DNA from: Clostridia bacterium
GTDB lineage: Bacteria; Bacillota; DULZ01
Reading direction: 5' to 3'
Length of the DNA: 54,216 nt
Assembly (NCBI GenBank): GCA_012840125.1
Contig: DULZ01000049.1
Span: 1 to 54,216, forward strand
The position numbers were made by a program, and so were the translations under genes. Shown here piece by piece: positions 42,343 to 53,320 of the stretch. Position 1 is the first letter of the stretch; each line of letters opens with the position of its first letter. The notes under the pieces were generated by a model, which was not told the origin of the DNA, searched no databases, and worked only from the letters and a program-made list of their open reading frames with translations.

Positions 42343-44017
42343 AAGTTTAATCTATACTTACATCGACGGCTGCTTGGCAGGCCAAGTGGAAAGGGCTTTC
42401 TTCGGCCACTTGTCCCAATGCCCGTACTGCCAGCAGGAATTGGAGTACGCTCGACAGACTCATGCCCTCCTGGAAAAATATTGCACACCGGTAGAGCCTC
42501 CGGCTGATTTTGTGGACCGGGTGATGGCGGCGCTGGACGGGATCCAGCCTGAACAGCCGGCGGAAACGAAAAAAGCCCTGCCGGAGCAGGCCCCGCTGTG
42601 GCACAGCTTTAGAACTCTTCGCCGCTGGGCCCAGGTAGCCTCGGTAGCCATACTGATGGCAGCCGTATCCTTGACTTCCTTGTTTAACGGCGGCTTCCAA
42701 CTGGCCAGGACGCCAACCCCGGAGAATTTACCGGCTAATGTGGAAACGGTCGGAGAACAAACTGAGGAGCAGCAACCGGGCACTGATCAGGCTGACCAAG
42801 AGGGCAGCACGGTACAGCGGTCCGATCAGTTAGAGGGAGACACCACCGCCCCGGTCCCGGGCAGCGGGGATGTAAGCAATGAACCGGCACAGCAGCCGGA
42901 CCGGACTCCACCGGCACAGGCCGGTGAGCCAACAGGCCTGGAACAGCAAAAGCCGGCGGGAGAGCAAGCACCGCCCGGCGGGATCGAGGTGGCCCAGGTA
43001 ACACCGCCGGAAATACCGGTTCCTGCCCAGGAAGTACCGGCCCCGGCAGGCCCCTTCAAGGCCGCTCAGGTGGAACAAATTGACACCATTAAGAGCGTGG
43101 CGCTGGAGAAGCTACCCCTCACCGGCGACAGCCAGCCCGGCAGCGGTATTTTCACCGGCCAGGAGTTAAAGTACCTCACCGGTAATCCGGGCGAGCGGCT
43201 GACCATCTGGACTTGGCATCCCGGCACAGACTCCTTCCGGCTCGCCGGGGAAACGGCCAAAGGGGTGCTGGGTAATCCCGTCTGGTCTCCCGACGGTCAA
43301 AGGTTAGCTTATTTACACCGGTCTGAACAGGGTGTATCCCTTTACATTGACGATTTGGCCGGCGGCGCCGTTAAAGTCGCCCCGGTGGAACAAGAGGGAG
43401 AAATTCAATATCCTGCTTGGTCCACTAAAGGCGAGATTAGTTACCTGCTCGCCACCGGGACCAATCAAAACCAGGTCGTAGTATCCAACGGCCAGGACAG
43501 CACCGTGGTTGCCGCCACGGACAGCAGTTGCGGCCCGGCCTGGTCCCCTGACGGCACGCAAATTGCCTACGGCAAGGACGGCTACCTGCGCGTGATCAAA
43601 CGGGACGGCACCCAGGACAGAGCCGTCGCCAAGTTGGAAGGAAGCCTCCAAGCTATCGCTTGGTCTCCCGACCAGGGGAAAATCGCCGTCAGTGTCAAAG
43701 GCCCCAATAACCGGCAAGGTCTTTGGATAGGGCATCCCTCCGGGACCAGTTGGAAAAAAATATCGGAAGTCGGCGGCGGGCGCTTATTGAGCTGGGCGCC
43801 GGACGGCAGCAAAGTAGCCTTTACCGATGCCCAGGGCAGTGCTTACCTGCTGACCTTTACCGCCCAAGGCCAGAAAGAAGGGCTTTACCCCATCACTCCC
43901 GACCCGGGTAAAGGCGGTGTAAAGTCCATGGCTTGGGCCGGCGACGGTAAGGAGCTCGTCATCGAATGGGCACCGGCACAAGAAGACAAGGGATTATGGA
44001 AAGCGATAGTTCCGTAA
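42323..44017 (+). CDS. Anti-sigma factor with external beta-propeller
   Basis: A 564-residue single-pass protein. The cytoplasmic N terminus is a zinc anti-sigma domain (C3, H29-x3-C33-x2-C36 in HLSQCPYC). One transmembrane helix is at about 103-122. A proline/glutamine-rich stalk spans about 125-275. The outer part (about 285-564) has six TolB/WD40-like blades: VWSPDGQRLAY, AWSTKGEIS, AWSPDGTQIAY, AWSPDQGKIAV, SWAPDGSKVAF, AWAGDGKELVI. The design suggests an extracellular sensor holding the sigma factor inactive. ATG 42323 follows AAAGGGGGG. The signal is unknown; a regulated protease step is the usual release route. Confidence 0.88.
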   Translation: MRCQEARSLIYTYIDGCLAGQVERAFFGHLSQCPYCQQELEYARQTHALLEKYCTPVEPPADFVDRVMAALDGIQPEQPAETKKALPEQAPLWHSFRTLRRWAQVASVAILMAAVSLTSLFNGGFQLARTPTPENLPANVETVGEQTEEQQPGTDQADQEGSTVQRSDQLEGDTTAPVPGSGDVSNEPAQQPDRTPPAQAGEPTGLEQQKPAGEQAPPGGIEVAQVTPPEIPVPAQEVPAPAGPFKAAQVEQIDTIKSVALEKLPLTGDSQPGSGIFTGQELKYLTGNPGERLTIWTWHPGTDSFRLAGETAKGVLGNPVWSPDGQRLAYLHRSEQGVSLYIDDLAGGAVKVAPVEQEGEIQYPAWSTKGEISYLLATGTNQNQVVVSNGQDSTVVAATDSSCGPAWSPDGTQIAYGKDGYLRVIKRDGTQDRAVAKLEGSLQAIAWSPDQGKIAVSVKGPNNRQGLWIGHPSGTSWKKISEVGGGRLLSWAPDGSKVAFTDAQGSAYLLTFTAQGQKEGLYPITPDPGKGGVKSMAWAGDGKELVIEWAPAQEDKGLWKAIVP

Positions 44018-44050
44018 GGGACCAGTGAAATTCTGGTCTCTTACTTTTTT
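44018..44050 (+). terminator. Terminator of the sigma/anti-sigma operon
   Basis: Stem GGACCAG/CTGGTCT (44019-44025 and 44033-44039) is followed by CTTACTTTTTT. A second strong hairpin, TTTTGCCGG/CCGGCAAAA, follows directly at about 44047-44075 and may act as backup or for the other strand. Confidence 0.75.
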
Positions 44051-44075
44051 GCCGGCTCAACCTCCGGCAAAACGG

Positions 44076-44375
44076 CCAAAAAAAGGACGCCGACCGGGGC
44101 ACGCAACCTTTGTCGCGTTAGGGATATTGTTAGCTGCTATATTCCATTAATTCTGAAACTGACTCATGCATTATGACCAGGTGTGGTTGCAGGGATGTTC
44201 TTTAATAGATGCCGCGGTTAGTCCAAAGCTTGCTTCATCTTTATATACTTCTTTTAAAACGGGACGGCCCGGGCAAAAATAGATCCAAAGTGGAGGTTGA
44301 CTTGACAGCCACGGCTGGTAATATTAACGTAGGATGTATATGAAAATCGGTTAATATAGACAAGGAGAGGTTTTC
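44076..44375. other. argS upstream region
   Basis: About 300 bases with no gene supported. I looked for a T-box before argS and found no AGGGTGG-type core. The right part contains the argS promoter, listed separately. Confidence 0.4.
44297..44324 (+). promoter_or_regulatory. SigA promoter of argS
   Basis: -35 TTGACT (44297-44302) and -10 TAATAT (44319-44324) with a 16-base spacer, about 50 bases before argS. A second -35-like TTGACA starts at 44302 but has a poorer -10 partner. Confidence 0.6.
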
Positions 44376-46058
44376 GTGAATTTGGTAGCACAGCTGGAGG
44401 AACGGATTTACGCGGCTTTACGGGAAGCGGCTTTAAAAGCCCAAAACGAGGGAGAGCTGGTCTTTAGCCAACTGCCGGATTTCGTGCTGGAAGTACCCCG
44501 GGATAAAAACCACGGCGATTATGCCACCAACCTGGCCATGGTGCTGGCCCGGGAAGCCAAGAAGCCCCCGCGCCAGATTGCCGAGATACTGGTAAGAAAC
44601 TTTGAGAAAGAAGGCACCTGGGTGGCGGAAATTGAAATCGCCGGTCCCGGCTTTATTAATTTCCGCCTGGACCACCGCTGGTTGTACCAGGTCCCGCCGG
44701 TAATCGAAGGGGAAGATACGGCCTACGGCCGCTCCGGCGCGGGACAAGGGCGCAAGGTGATGGTGGAATTCGTCAGCGCCAACCCCACCGGTTTGCTGCA
44801 CATGGGCAATGCCCGGGGGGCGGCTTTGGGAGACGCCATTGCCAACCTGTTGGACGCCGCCGGATTCGAGGTCACACGAGAGTACTACATCAACGACGCC
44901 GGCAACCAAATCGAAAACTTCGGTAAATCCTTGGAAGCCCGGTACCTGCAGCTTTTAGGTCACGATGTGCCTTTCCCGGAAGAGGGCTACCACGGGGAGG
45001 ATATCATCGAGACGGTGAAAAGAATTATCGCCCGGGACGGGGACAAGTACCTGGGCATGGAGAGCAGCCTGCGCCGGGAATTCTTGATTAAATACGCTTT
45101 GGAAGAAAAACTGGCCCATATTCGCAGCACTTTAGAACAATTCGGCGTCTCTTACGACGTCTGGTTCAGCGAGCAATCCCTCCATGACAGCGGCGCCGTG
45201 GAAAAGGTCATCCGCGAGCTGGATGCTAAAGGTTATGTTTACGAAAAGGACGGCGCCCTCTGGCTCAAGGGCCGGGACTTGGGCTTGGAAAAAGATGAGG
45301 TTTTGGTGCGCCATAACGGCATTCCTACATACTTTGCGGCGGATATTGCGTATCATAAAAACAAACTGGAGAGAGGCTTTACCTGGCTCATTAACTTGTG
45401 GGGGGCAGACCACCATTCCCATGTGGCCCGCATGAAAGCCGCTTTAAAAGCCCTGGGTTACGATCCGGAACAATTGACCGTGGTGGTCATGCAGCTGGTG
45501 CGCCTGTTCTCCGGGGGCGAAATCGTGCGCATGTCCAAAAGGACGGGCCGGTACATCACCCTCAGCGATTTGATTGAAGAAGTCGGCACCGATGCCGCCC
45601 GGTTCTTTTTTGTCATGCGCAGCGCCGACAGCCACCTGGATTTTGACCTGGATTTGGCCAAGGAGGAATCCAGCGAAAACCCCGTTTACTACGTCCAGTA
45701 CGCCCATGCGAGGATCTGCAGCATCTTGCGCCAGGCGGAAGAGGAAGGCATCCGGCTAAAACCTGCCGCCGAGTGCCACCTGCAGCTCCTCACTCATCCC
45801 ACGGAGCTGGAATTGCTGCGCAAGATGGCGGAACTGCCGGAGCTGGTCAAAGATGCGGCCCTGGCCCTGGAACCCCACCGCTTGACCCACTATGCCGGGG
45901 AACTGGCGAGCTTATTCCATAATTTCTACACCCACTGCCGGGTGCTGACCTCCGAAGCGGATTTAAGAGACGCCCGTTTAATTTTAGTCAACAGCGTGCG
46001 GATTACCCTGAGAAACCTACTGCAGCTTTTGGGAGTGAGGGCTCCGGAGCGGATGTAA
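44376..46058 (+). CDS. argS: Arginyl-tRNA synthetase
   Basis: A 560-residue class I synthetase. It has the N-terminal tRNA-recognition domain (about 1-110), HIGH as HMGN in SANPTGLLHMGNARGAALGD, the KMSK equivalent in RMSKRTGRYITL, WGADHHSHVARMK nearby, and a C-terminal DALR anticodon domain ending FYTHCRVLTSE...LRNLLQLLGVRAPERM. GTG 44376 is preceded by AAGGAGAGG. Monocistronic with its own promoter; pyrG follows after 81 bases with a separate promoter. Confidence 0.96.
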   Translation: MNLVAQLEERIYAALREAALKAQNEGELVFSQLPDFVLEVPRDKNHGDYATNLAMVLAREAKKPPRQIAEILVRNFEKEGTWVAEIEIAGPGFINFRLDHRWLYQVPPVIEGEDTAYGRSGAGQGRKVMVEFVSANPTGLLHMGNARGAALGDAIANLLDAAGFEVTREYYINDAGNQIENFGKSLEARYLQLLGHDVPFPEEGYHGEDIIETVKRIIARDGDKYLGMESSLRREFLIKYALEEKLAHIRSTLEQFGVSYDVWFSEQSLHDSGAVEKVIRELDAKGYVYEKDGALWLKGRDLGLEKDEVLVRHNGIPTYFAADIAYHKNKLERGFTWLINLWGADHHSHVARMKAALKALGYDPEQLTVVVMQLVRLFSGGEIVRMSKRTGRYITLSDLIEEVGTDAARFFFVMRSADSHLDFDLDLAKEESSENPVYYVQYAHARICSILRQAEEEGIRLKPAAECHLQLLTHPTELELLRKMAELPELVKDAALALEPHRLTHYAGELASLFHNFYTHCRVLTSEADLRDARLILVNSVRITLRNLLQLLGVRAPERM

Positions 46059-47729
<1,671 letters not shown>

Positions 47730-47734
47730 GTTTT

Positions 47735-47770
47735 CAGCAAGACTTTGGGTTTCCCGAAGTCTTCTTTTTC
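47735..47770 (+). terminator. Terminator of pyrG
   Basis: Stem AAGACTT/AAGTCTT (47739-47745 and 47757-47763) with an inner GGG/CCC pair is followed by CTTTTTC. Confidence 0.75.
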
Positions 47771-47808
47771 AAGTATTTTCCGGCTCACCAGCGAAGGAGG
47801 TTAACTCA

Positions 47809-48891
47809 TTGGCCTATCACTGCCGCATCATGACCAGCCAGGAAAGAGACTTATTCAATGATTTCATAGCGCGCCATCCAAAGGGCCATGTGTTGCAGAC
47901 CTGGGAATGGGGCGAGGTAAAAGCCAAAACAGGTTGGGAGCCCATCAGGCTCCTTCTCTACCGGGACGAGGAGCCCGTCGCCGCCCTCTCCATCCTAAAG
48001 CGGCAGATTCCGGTAATCGGCAAATCCCTGTTCTACGCGCCCCGGGGACCGGTGGCCCACATGGACGATTACCGGGGGATGGATGAGCTCTGGCGGGCTG
48101 TGAAGAGCCTGGCCCAGAAACATGGCGCCATCATGCTTAAAATCGATCCGGACATACCGGTGCAGGAGGAAGAATTTGCCACCTACCTGGCCAAAGCCGG
48201 TTTCCGCCCGGCCAAAACGGCGGAAGGCTTTGACGGCACCCAACCCAAGTTCGTTTTCCGGCTGGATATCAGCCCTGCGGAAGAGGAGATCTTCGCCAAC
48301 TTCCACTCCAAGACCCGGTACAATATCCGCCTGGCCATGAAAAAAGGGGTCACGGTGCGGGCCGCCCGGGACAAGGAAGACTTAAGGACCTTTTATGATA
48401 TTCTGAAAATCACCGCGGAAAGGGACCGCTTTTTGATTCGCAGTTTTTCCTATTTCGTCTCCCTGTGGGAGGAGCTGGTGGAACATGACCTGGGCAAAGT
48501 ATTCCTGGCGGAGTATGAAGGAAAAGCCATTGCCGGCACTTTGGCCCTGATCCTGGGGGACAAGGCCTGGTACCTCTACGGTGCTTCCGCCAACGAGCAC
48601 CGCAACGTGATGCCGAATTACCTCCTCCAGTGGGAGATGATTAGATGGGCTAAGGCCCGGGGCTGCACCTTGTACGATTTTCGCGGCGTCTCCGGCGACC
48701 TTTCGGAGGATAACCCTCTATACGGCCTGTACCGCTTCAAGAGGGGTTTCAACGGCACCTTTACCGAGTTTGTCGGGGAATATGACCTGCCCTTGTCGCC
48801 TTTTTACTACTGGTTATGGAACGTGGCGGAACCGTTGTATTACAGGAACCTGCGCACCATTGCCAAGCTGCGCCGGAAACTCAAAGGATAG
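47809..48891 (+). CDS. FemA/FemB-like aminoacyltransferase
   Basis: A 360-residue protein of the FemABX family, which adds amino acids from aminoacyl-tRNA to the peptidoglycan stem peptide. It has two GNAT-like halves. Signatures include QTWEWGEVKAKTGWEPIRLLL, FYAPRGPVAHMDD, FHSKTRYNIRLAMKKGVTV, and YLYGASANEHRNVMPNYLLQWEMIRWAK, then YDFRGVSGD and LYRFKRGFNG. TTG 47809 is chosen because AAGGAGG lies eight bases upstream; a longer frame from 47680 overlaps pyrG. The amino acid added is unknown. Its pairing with argS and pyrG has no obvious meaning. Confidence 0.9.
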   Translation: MAYHCRIMTSQERDLFNDFIARHPKGHVLQTWEWGEVKAKTGWEPIRLLLYRDEEPVAALSILKRQIPVIGKSLFYAPRGPVAHMDDYRGMDELWRAVKSLAQKHGAIMLKIDPDIPVQEEEFATYLAKAGFRPAKTAEGFDGTQPKFVFRLDISPAEEEIFANFHSKTRYNIRLAMKKGVTVRAARDKEDLRTFYDILKITAERDRFLIRSFSYFVSLWEELVEHDLGKVFLAEYEGKAIAGTLALILGDKAWYLYGASANEHRNVMPNYLLQWEMIRWAKARGCTLYDFRGVSGDLSEDNPLYGLYRFKRGFNGTFTEFVGEYDLPLSPFYYWLWNVAEPLYYRNLRTIAKLRRKLKG

Positions 48892-48907
48892 TGTTACAGC
48901 AGTTTAA

Positions 48908-48935
48908 AGGCGGGAAATCCTCCCGCCTCTTTGCT
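48908..48935. terminator. Bidirectional terminator, fem/aroF
   Basis: Perfect eight-base stem AGGCGGGA/TCCCGCCT (48908-48915 and 48921-48928) with loop AATCC, lying between convergent genes. It is followed by CTTTG on plus and TTTAAACTG on minus. Confidence 0.7.
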
Positions 48936-48971
48936 GTCAAAATATCAACCGGAGGGGAAGCACCAAAAGGC

Positions 48972-49982
48972 TCAATGCCCGGCCATGGCGGCAGCGATCT
49001 TGTTTATTTCCGCCATGAGAAGTGCGAAGTTCTCCAAGTTCAGGGACTGGGGCCCGTCACACAAAGCGGTGGCGGGATCCGGGTGGACCTCCACCATCAC
49101 CCCGTCGGCACCGACGGCCACCGCCGCCCGGGCCATGGGGGTCACCAGCTTCCAAATGCCCGTGCCGTGACTGGGATCTACAATCACCGGCAAGTGGCTG
49201 TTCTGCTGCACCACCGGCACGGCGCTCAAATCCACCGTATTGCGGGTACTCGTTTCATAGGTGCGGATGCCCCGCTCGCAGAGGACGATCTGGTCGCTGC
49301 CGGCATCCATGATGTACTCGGCGGCCATGAGCCACTCTTCGATGGTAGCGGCTAAGCCTCGCTTGAGCAGCACCGGTTTCCCGGTCATCCCCACTTCCTT
49401 GAGGAGCCGGAAATTCTGCATGTTCCTGGCGCCGATTTGAATCATGTCGGCATGTTCCGCCACCAGTTCCACATCCCGGGGATCCACCGCTTCGGTGACA
49501 ATGGGCAGCCCGGTCACCCGCCGCGCCTCCACCAGGTATTCCAGCCCTTGTTCCTCTAAGCCTTGGAAAGCATAGGGGGATGTCCGGGGTTTGAAGGCAC
49601 CGCCCCGCAGGATATGGGCGCCGGCTGCTTTGACTGCTTGGGCGGCTTCCAACATCTGGTCCAGGCTTTCCACGGCACAGGGGCCGGCAATGACCACTAC
49701 CTCATCACCGCCGATGGTGACGTTGCCCACCCGGACCAGGGTTTTGTCCGGTTTTAGTTCCCGCCCGACTCTTTTGTATGGTTTCATGATGGGGACGATT
49801 TTCTCCACTCCCGGCAGGGCGATAATCGCCTCCATGCTCAGCACTTTCTTGTCCCCGATGGCCCCGATGACGGTTTTTTCCTGCCCGTAAATGGGATGGG
49901 TCTTAAAGCCTAACTCCACCAACCTTTCTTCCACCCGCCGGATGTCTGCTTCGGTTGCTGAAGGGGTCATCACCACAATCAT
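48972..49982 (-). CDS. aroF: DAHP synthase (AroF/AroA type with regulatory domain)
   Basis: A 336-residue enzyme condensing phosphoenolpyruvate and erythrose 4-phosphate, first step of the shikimate pathway. It belongs to the Thermotoga-like I-beta group: a ferredoxin-like N-terminal domain (about 1-75) and the TIM barrel with [44 protein letters not shown] and [14 protein letters not shown] 49982 follows AGAGGAGGATTTAGTG. A T-box leader controls it, consistent with feedback from an aromatic amino acid via uncharged tRNA. Confidence 0.95.
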   Translation of the reverse strand: MIVVMTPSATEADIRRVEERLVELGFKTHPIYGQEKTVIGAIGDKKVLSMEAIIALPGVEKIVPIMKPYKRVGRELKPDKTLVRVGNVTIGGDEVVVIAGPCAVESLDQMLEAAQAVKAAGAHILRGGAFKPRTSPYAFQGLEEQGLEYLVEARRVTGLPIVTEAVDPRDVELVAEHADMIQIGARNMQNFRLLKEVGMTGKPVLLKRGLAATIEEWLMAAEYIMDAGSDQIVLCERGIRTYETSTRNTVDLSAVPVVQQNSHLPVIVDPSHGTGIWKLVTPMARAAVAVGADGVMVEVHPDPATALCDGPQSLNLENFALLMAEINKIAAAMAGH

Positions 49983-50010
49983 CACTAAATCCTCCTCTCC
50001 AGTATTTCGG

Positions 50011-50322
50011 CTAAAAAAATTAACTCCCCATCCCAAAGGGACGGGGAGTTACCCGCGGTACCACCCTAATTGGCCTATAAGAAGGCCCACTTGTTAAAGA
50101 GTACGGGAAATCCGTGATTTCCGATACCCCCTCTGTTTTAACGGTCAGAGTTCCGGCTCACCTACTATCCCCCTGGGGAATTCAGCTCGCAGCTCAGGGG
50201 AGAACTTCAATAACCGGGTTTTTACCGGGCTCCCACCTCATCCCGGCTCTCTGGGAAAAACCACAATTACCTACTTTTCCCCTTCATGGCTCATGACTGG
50301 TATGAAGTTCTGGCAATAATTT
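50011..50322 (-). promoter_or_regulatory. T-box leader of aroF
   Basis: On the minus strand the T-box core AGGGTGGTACCGCG (50054-50067) is followed by an intrinsic terminator, AACTCCCCGTCCC-TTT-GGGATGGGGAGTT then AATTTTTTT (50011-50050). Upstream lie an AGAGAGCCGG...GGTGGGAG stem I pattern and CCCCTGAGC typical of the specifier stem. The loop sequence GAAG-TTC-TCCC suggests a Phe (UUC) specifier, although the base after it is T rather than the usual A. Uncharged tRNA would favour the antiterminator and turn aroF on. Confidence 0.92.
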
Positions 50323-50328
50323 AGCAAT

Positions 50329-50358
50329 AATTTAGCACAGGAGACAGGCTCTTGTCAA
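50329..50358 (-). promoter_or_regulatory. SigA promoter of T-box-aroF
   Basis: On the minus strand a perfect -35 TTGACA (50353-50358) and -10 TAAATT (50329-50334) with an 18-base spacer. The -35 lies two bases from the ubiB stop. This separates aroF transcription from ubiB. Confidence 0.7.
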
Positions 50359-50360
50359 CA

Positions 50361-51956
50361 CTATTTTCCAGTGATTTTAATAAATGGCTGCAGGAAAAGC
50401 CAGCCCAGGACCAGGGCCGCCGGCACTAGGACCCAGGGGTTGGTCAGAAAGTGGAGCCAGGTGTGACCGCCGGCCAACACGACGGCGCCAAGGAGAAGGC
50501 CGGCGAAGATACACCGCCCCGCCCTTTCCATGGCCCGGGATAAAGGGGCCAGCCCCTCGTGGCGGAAGACGATCTGCTGTTCCCCCCGGGCCAGGTTGGT
50601 CATCACTTCCGCCACTTGGCGGTACAGGTGGGGGATGGCGTCTTTATAGATCAAACCTTGCAGGTAAATAGTATCCTGTTCGAATCTAGGCATCAACTGC
50701 TCCTGCAGGTGTGCATCGGCAATGGAGAGAGCAATCTCCAGGAAATTAATGTCCGGGTCCAAGGCTTTGGCCAGTCCTTCCCCGGCCAGGAGAGCCTTGC
50801 CCAGGAGGAAAAAGTTCTCCGGCAGCTTGATGTGGTGATTTAAAGAAATCTCTGCCATGCCTGCCATGAGGTGGCCTAGATGAATGGAGCGGCTGCCGAA
50901 ACCGGAGATCCGGTCCAAAAGCTCGGCGGTATCCTCATACAGGTGGGCCGGGTGATAAGGGCCCACCACCCGGCCCCATTCCAGGGTCAACTCCGCCACT
51001 TTACCGGCATCCCGCTGGGAGACGGCAAACAACAGCAGGGCCATGCGCCGGCGGAAGGTATCATCTAACCGCCCCACCGTCCCGAAATCCACCCAGGCCA
51101 CTTCCCCTTGGGGTTGGAAGAGGATATTACCCGGATGGGGATCCCCGTGAAAAATCCCTTCCTGAAAAATGGGCCGCAGCAGGGAGTGGAGCACCAGGTA
51201 AGCCGCCCGGCGCCTGGCTTGCAGTTCCATGGCTTCCGGCTTGACATGGGGTATGTAATCCATGACCAGGATTTCCCTGGTACTGTACTCCCAGTGCACC
51301 TTGGGGACCGTCACCCCGGCCAGGGGGGCCAGGATGCGGCGGAAAACATCCATGTTAAAGCCTTCCACGGTAAAATCCAGCTCCCGCTGGATCTTGCGGG
51401 ACAGGTCCTCAATGAGTTCACCGAGATCCACGACGCGGCCGGGAAAGGTGCGGGCGATGAGCCTCTCATGCTTTCTTAAAATAGCCAGGTCTTGTTGAGC
51501 AATCTTTTTCAGGTGGGGCCGCTGGATTTTCACCACCACCTCCTGCCCGCCGGGCAAGACCGCCCGGTGCACCTGGGCGACGGAGGCACTGGCTAAAGGC
51601 CGGTAGTCAAAAACCCGGAAAAGGGCTTCCGGCGGGCGGCCAAAGGCTTTTGCCAGCTGGTAGGTGATCTCCTCCCGGGACATGGGGGCCACGTTATCCT
51701 GTAATTGGGCCAGCTCTGCCGCCAGGCCGGCGGGGATTAAATCCGGCCTGGCACTCAAGAACTGCCCCAGTTTAATAAAGGTGGGGCCCAGTCTTTCCAT
51801 CCCCCGGCGGATATGGCGATAAGGATGGCCGGGCTGCCGCCGGCCATTGGTTTTCCTAACCTCCCTGGCAAAAGCCCAGCCGGTCTCCAGCCCTATTTTG
51901 ATAATCTGCGCTAACCTGCACCAATGGGCGTAACGGCGCCACAGCTTCGCGACCAT
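50361..51956 (-). CDS. ABC1/UbiB family atypical kinase
   Basis: A 531-residue protein with a UbiB/AarF kinase-like domain and two C-terminal hydrophobic helices (about 483-502 and 505-522). The family KxGQ motif appears in PTFIKLGQFLSARPDLIP, the alanine-rich loop in PLASASVAQVHRAVL, the lysine in VVVKIQRPHL, and the catalytic stretch GIFHGDPHPGNILFQ with VAWVDFGTVGRL. UbiB proteins handle isoprenoid lipids such as quinones. ATG 51956 follows GAGGGGGATCAGC. The substrate here is unknown. Confidence 0.92.
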   Translation of the reverse strand: MVAKLWRRYAHWCRLAQIIKIGLETGWAFAREVRKTNGRRQPGHPYRHIRRGMERLGPTFIKLGQFLSARPDLIPAGLAAELAQLQDNVAPMSREEITYQLAKAFGRPPEALFRVFDYRPLASASVAQVHRAVLPGGQEVVVKIQRPHLKKIAQQDLAILRKHERLIARTFPGRVVDLGELIEDLSRKIQRELDFTVEGFNMDVFRRILAPLAGVTVPKVHWEYSTREILVMDYIPHVKPEAMELQARRRAAYLVLHSLLRPIFQEGIFHGDPHPGNILFQPQGEVAWVDFGTVGRLDDTFRRRMALLLFAVSQRDAGKVAELTLEWGRVVGPYHPAHLYEDTAELLDRISGFGSRSIHLGHLMAGMAEISLNHHIKLPENFFLLGKALLAGEGLAKALDPDINFLEIALSIADAHLQEQLMPRFEQDTIYLQGLIYKDAIPHLYRQVAEVMTNLARGEQQIVFRHEGLAPLSRAMERAGRCIFAGLLLGAVVLAGGHTWLHFLTNPWVLVPAALVLGWLFLQPFIKITGK

Positions 51957-52004
51957 GCTGATCCCCCTCTGGTTGACACTAGTATTCTTGCCAGGAGGGA
52001 AACT

Positions 52005-52037
52005 TATACAAAAAAACCCGGCAGCTTTGCTACCGGG
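52005..52037 (-). terminator. Terminator of the deacetylase gene
   Basis: On the minus strand CCCGGTAGC-AAA-GCTGCCGGG is followed by TTTTTTTG. The stem overlaps the last codons of the polysaccharide deacetylase gene. Confidence 0.85.
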
Positions 52038-52893
52038 CTGCTTTCAAGATTAACTTTTTCAAGTCTTCGGCGGAAATATCAGGACTGCCGGCATTAACCC
52101 GGTGCAGCTTATAGGGATTGGTATCCCTCCGGTTCGCGCCGGGTTTAATGCTGAATATGTATTTAAAACCTGCTTCCTCCGCCGCGGCGATGGTCACGTC
52201 ATCGTACTGGCCAAAGGGGGCGGCAAAGTATTCCACCGGGCTCCCCAGCCTATCTTCCAGGATGGTTTTGGAGGTTCTTAGATCAAGAAGCACTCGCTGC
52301 TGCCGCGCTTCCCTTTCTTCTTTCGTCCCGGTGCGGGGATCATAAATCTCCGCCGCTAGAACCGCCTTGTGCCGTCCCAAGAAATCAACGGGCACCTGGT
52401 AATGACCGTCGTAACTGTGGCTTTGGAAACTGATGCCGGCCTGGTGCATCTCCTGGATCTGGCTCCAGGTGAGCTTCGGTATTTCGCCCTCGGACCGGCC
52501 GATGCGGCTGGCGATCAGGAAAACGGCAGCAGGAAAACCATATTCTTTGAGCTGCGGGTAGGCATAGTGATAATTGCTCTCATAGCCGTCGTCAAAAGTA
52601 ATGACCACCGCCTTGGGAGGCACTTCCGCCTTTCCCGCCAGGAAATCCCCCAGCTGCTGCAGGGGGATCACATTAAATCCTTCTTCTTTTAACATGGCCA
52701 GGTGCCGGCCAAACTTTTCGGGGCTGATGGTGGCGGAACTGGTCTCTTCGGGATCCAGGTGATGGTACATCAGTACCACCACTTTGCCGGTATAATCACC
52801 GGTGCCCCAGAGCCCGCCGCCGCTTAGCAAGGCGGCAAGTACCAGGGCAACATTCATAAGCAAAAAGTGCTTCCACTGCCTGCTCAGGGTCAT
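52030..52893 (-). CDS. Polysaccharide deacetylase (CE4 family)
   Basis: A 287-residue exported enzyme with an N-terminal hydrophobic signal anchor (about 10-30). The NodB domain has VITFDDGYESNYHYAYP (catalytic aspartate and metal aspartate), SHSYDGHYQVP (metal histidines) and AAPFGQYDDVTI. The arginine usual in motif 3 is alanine, as in PgaB/IcaB-type deacetylases. It likely deacetylates wall or exopolymer N-acetylglucosamine. ATG 52893 follows GGAAAGGAGTTA. Sporulation PdaB-like roles are possible but unproven. Confidence 0.9.
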   Translation of the reverse strand: MTLSRQWKHFLLMNVALVLAALLSGGGLWGTGDYTGKVVVLMYHHLDPEETSSATISPEKFGRHLAMLKEEGFNVIPLQQLGDFLAGKAEVPPKAVVITFDDGYESNYHYAYPQLKEYGFPAAVFLIASRIGRSEGEIPKLTWSQIQEMHQAGISFQSHSYDGHYQVPVDFLGRHKAVLAAEIYDPRTGTKEEREARQQRVLLDLRTSKTILEDRLGSPVEYFAAPFGQYDDVTIAAAEEAGFKYIFSIKPGANRRDTNPYKLHRVNAGSPDISAEDLKKLILKAAR

Positions 52894-52979
52894 TAACTCC
52901 TTTCCATGTCCATACCGGAAATAAACAGAAAAAAGAGCGGAACAGGCAAACCTATCCCACTCGTGCTTCCTCTCATCCG

Positions 52980-53192
52980 TTAGTTGTTGTTGGGTTCTTT
53001 TTTCGGTTCCTCGTTGATAGGTTCAATCTTGGTGGAATCAGTTATATCCTTGGCAGCCGATTTAAATTCCCTAAGGCCCCTGCCCAGGGCCTTGCCTACC
53101 TCCGGTAATTTACCAGGCCCGAAAATGATAAGTGCAATGGCCAAAATCAGGATCAGTTCCCATGGCCCGATGCTTGGCAGCAAACCGAACAC
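52980..53192 (-). CDS. tatA: Twin-arginine translocase TatA
   Basis: A 70-residue protein with one N-terminal membrane helix ([23 protein letters not shown]), the FGPGKLPE hinge, an amphipathic helix ([13 protein letters not shown]) and an acidic tail. It is the pore-forming component of the Tat pathway for folded proteins. TatA and TatE/B cannot be separated at this length, but TatA fits. GTG 53192 follows AAGGGGCGATG. No tatC is in the window. Confidence 0.93.
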   Translation of the reverse strand: MFGLLPSIGPWELILILAIALIIFGPGKLPEVGKALGRGLREFKSAAKDITDSTKIEPINEEPKKEPNNN

Positions 53193-53320
53193 GTTGCATC
53201 GCCCCTTTCTAAATCACCATACAACTGCTTTATTATTTATTATTCTATTAAACTGCTTACCATAATAGTAAAGCATGTCACATGAAAAGTCCATACTTCA
53301 CGGGGGCGGTCCGGGGAATT

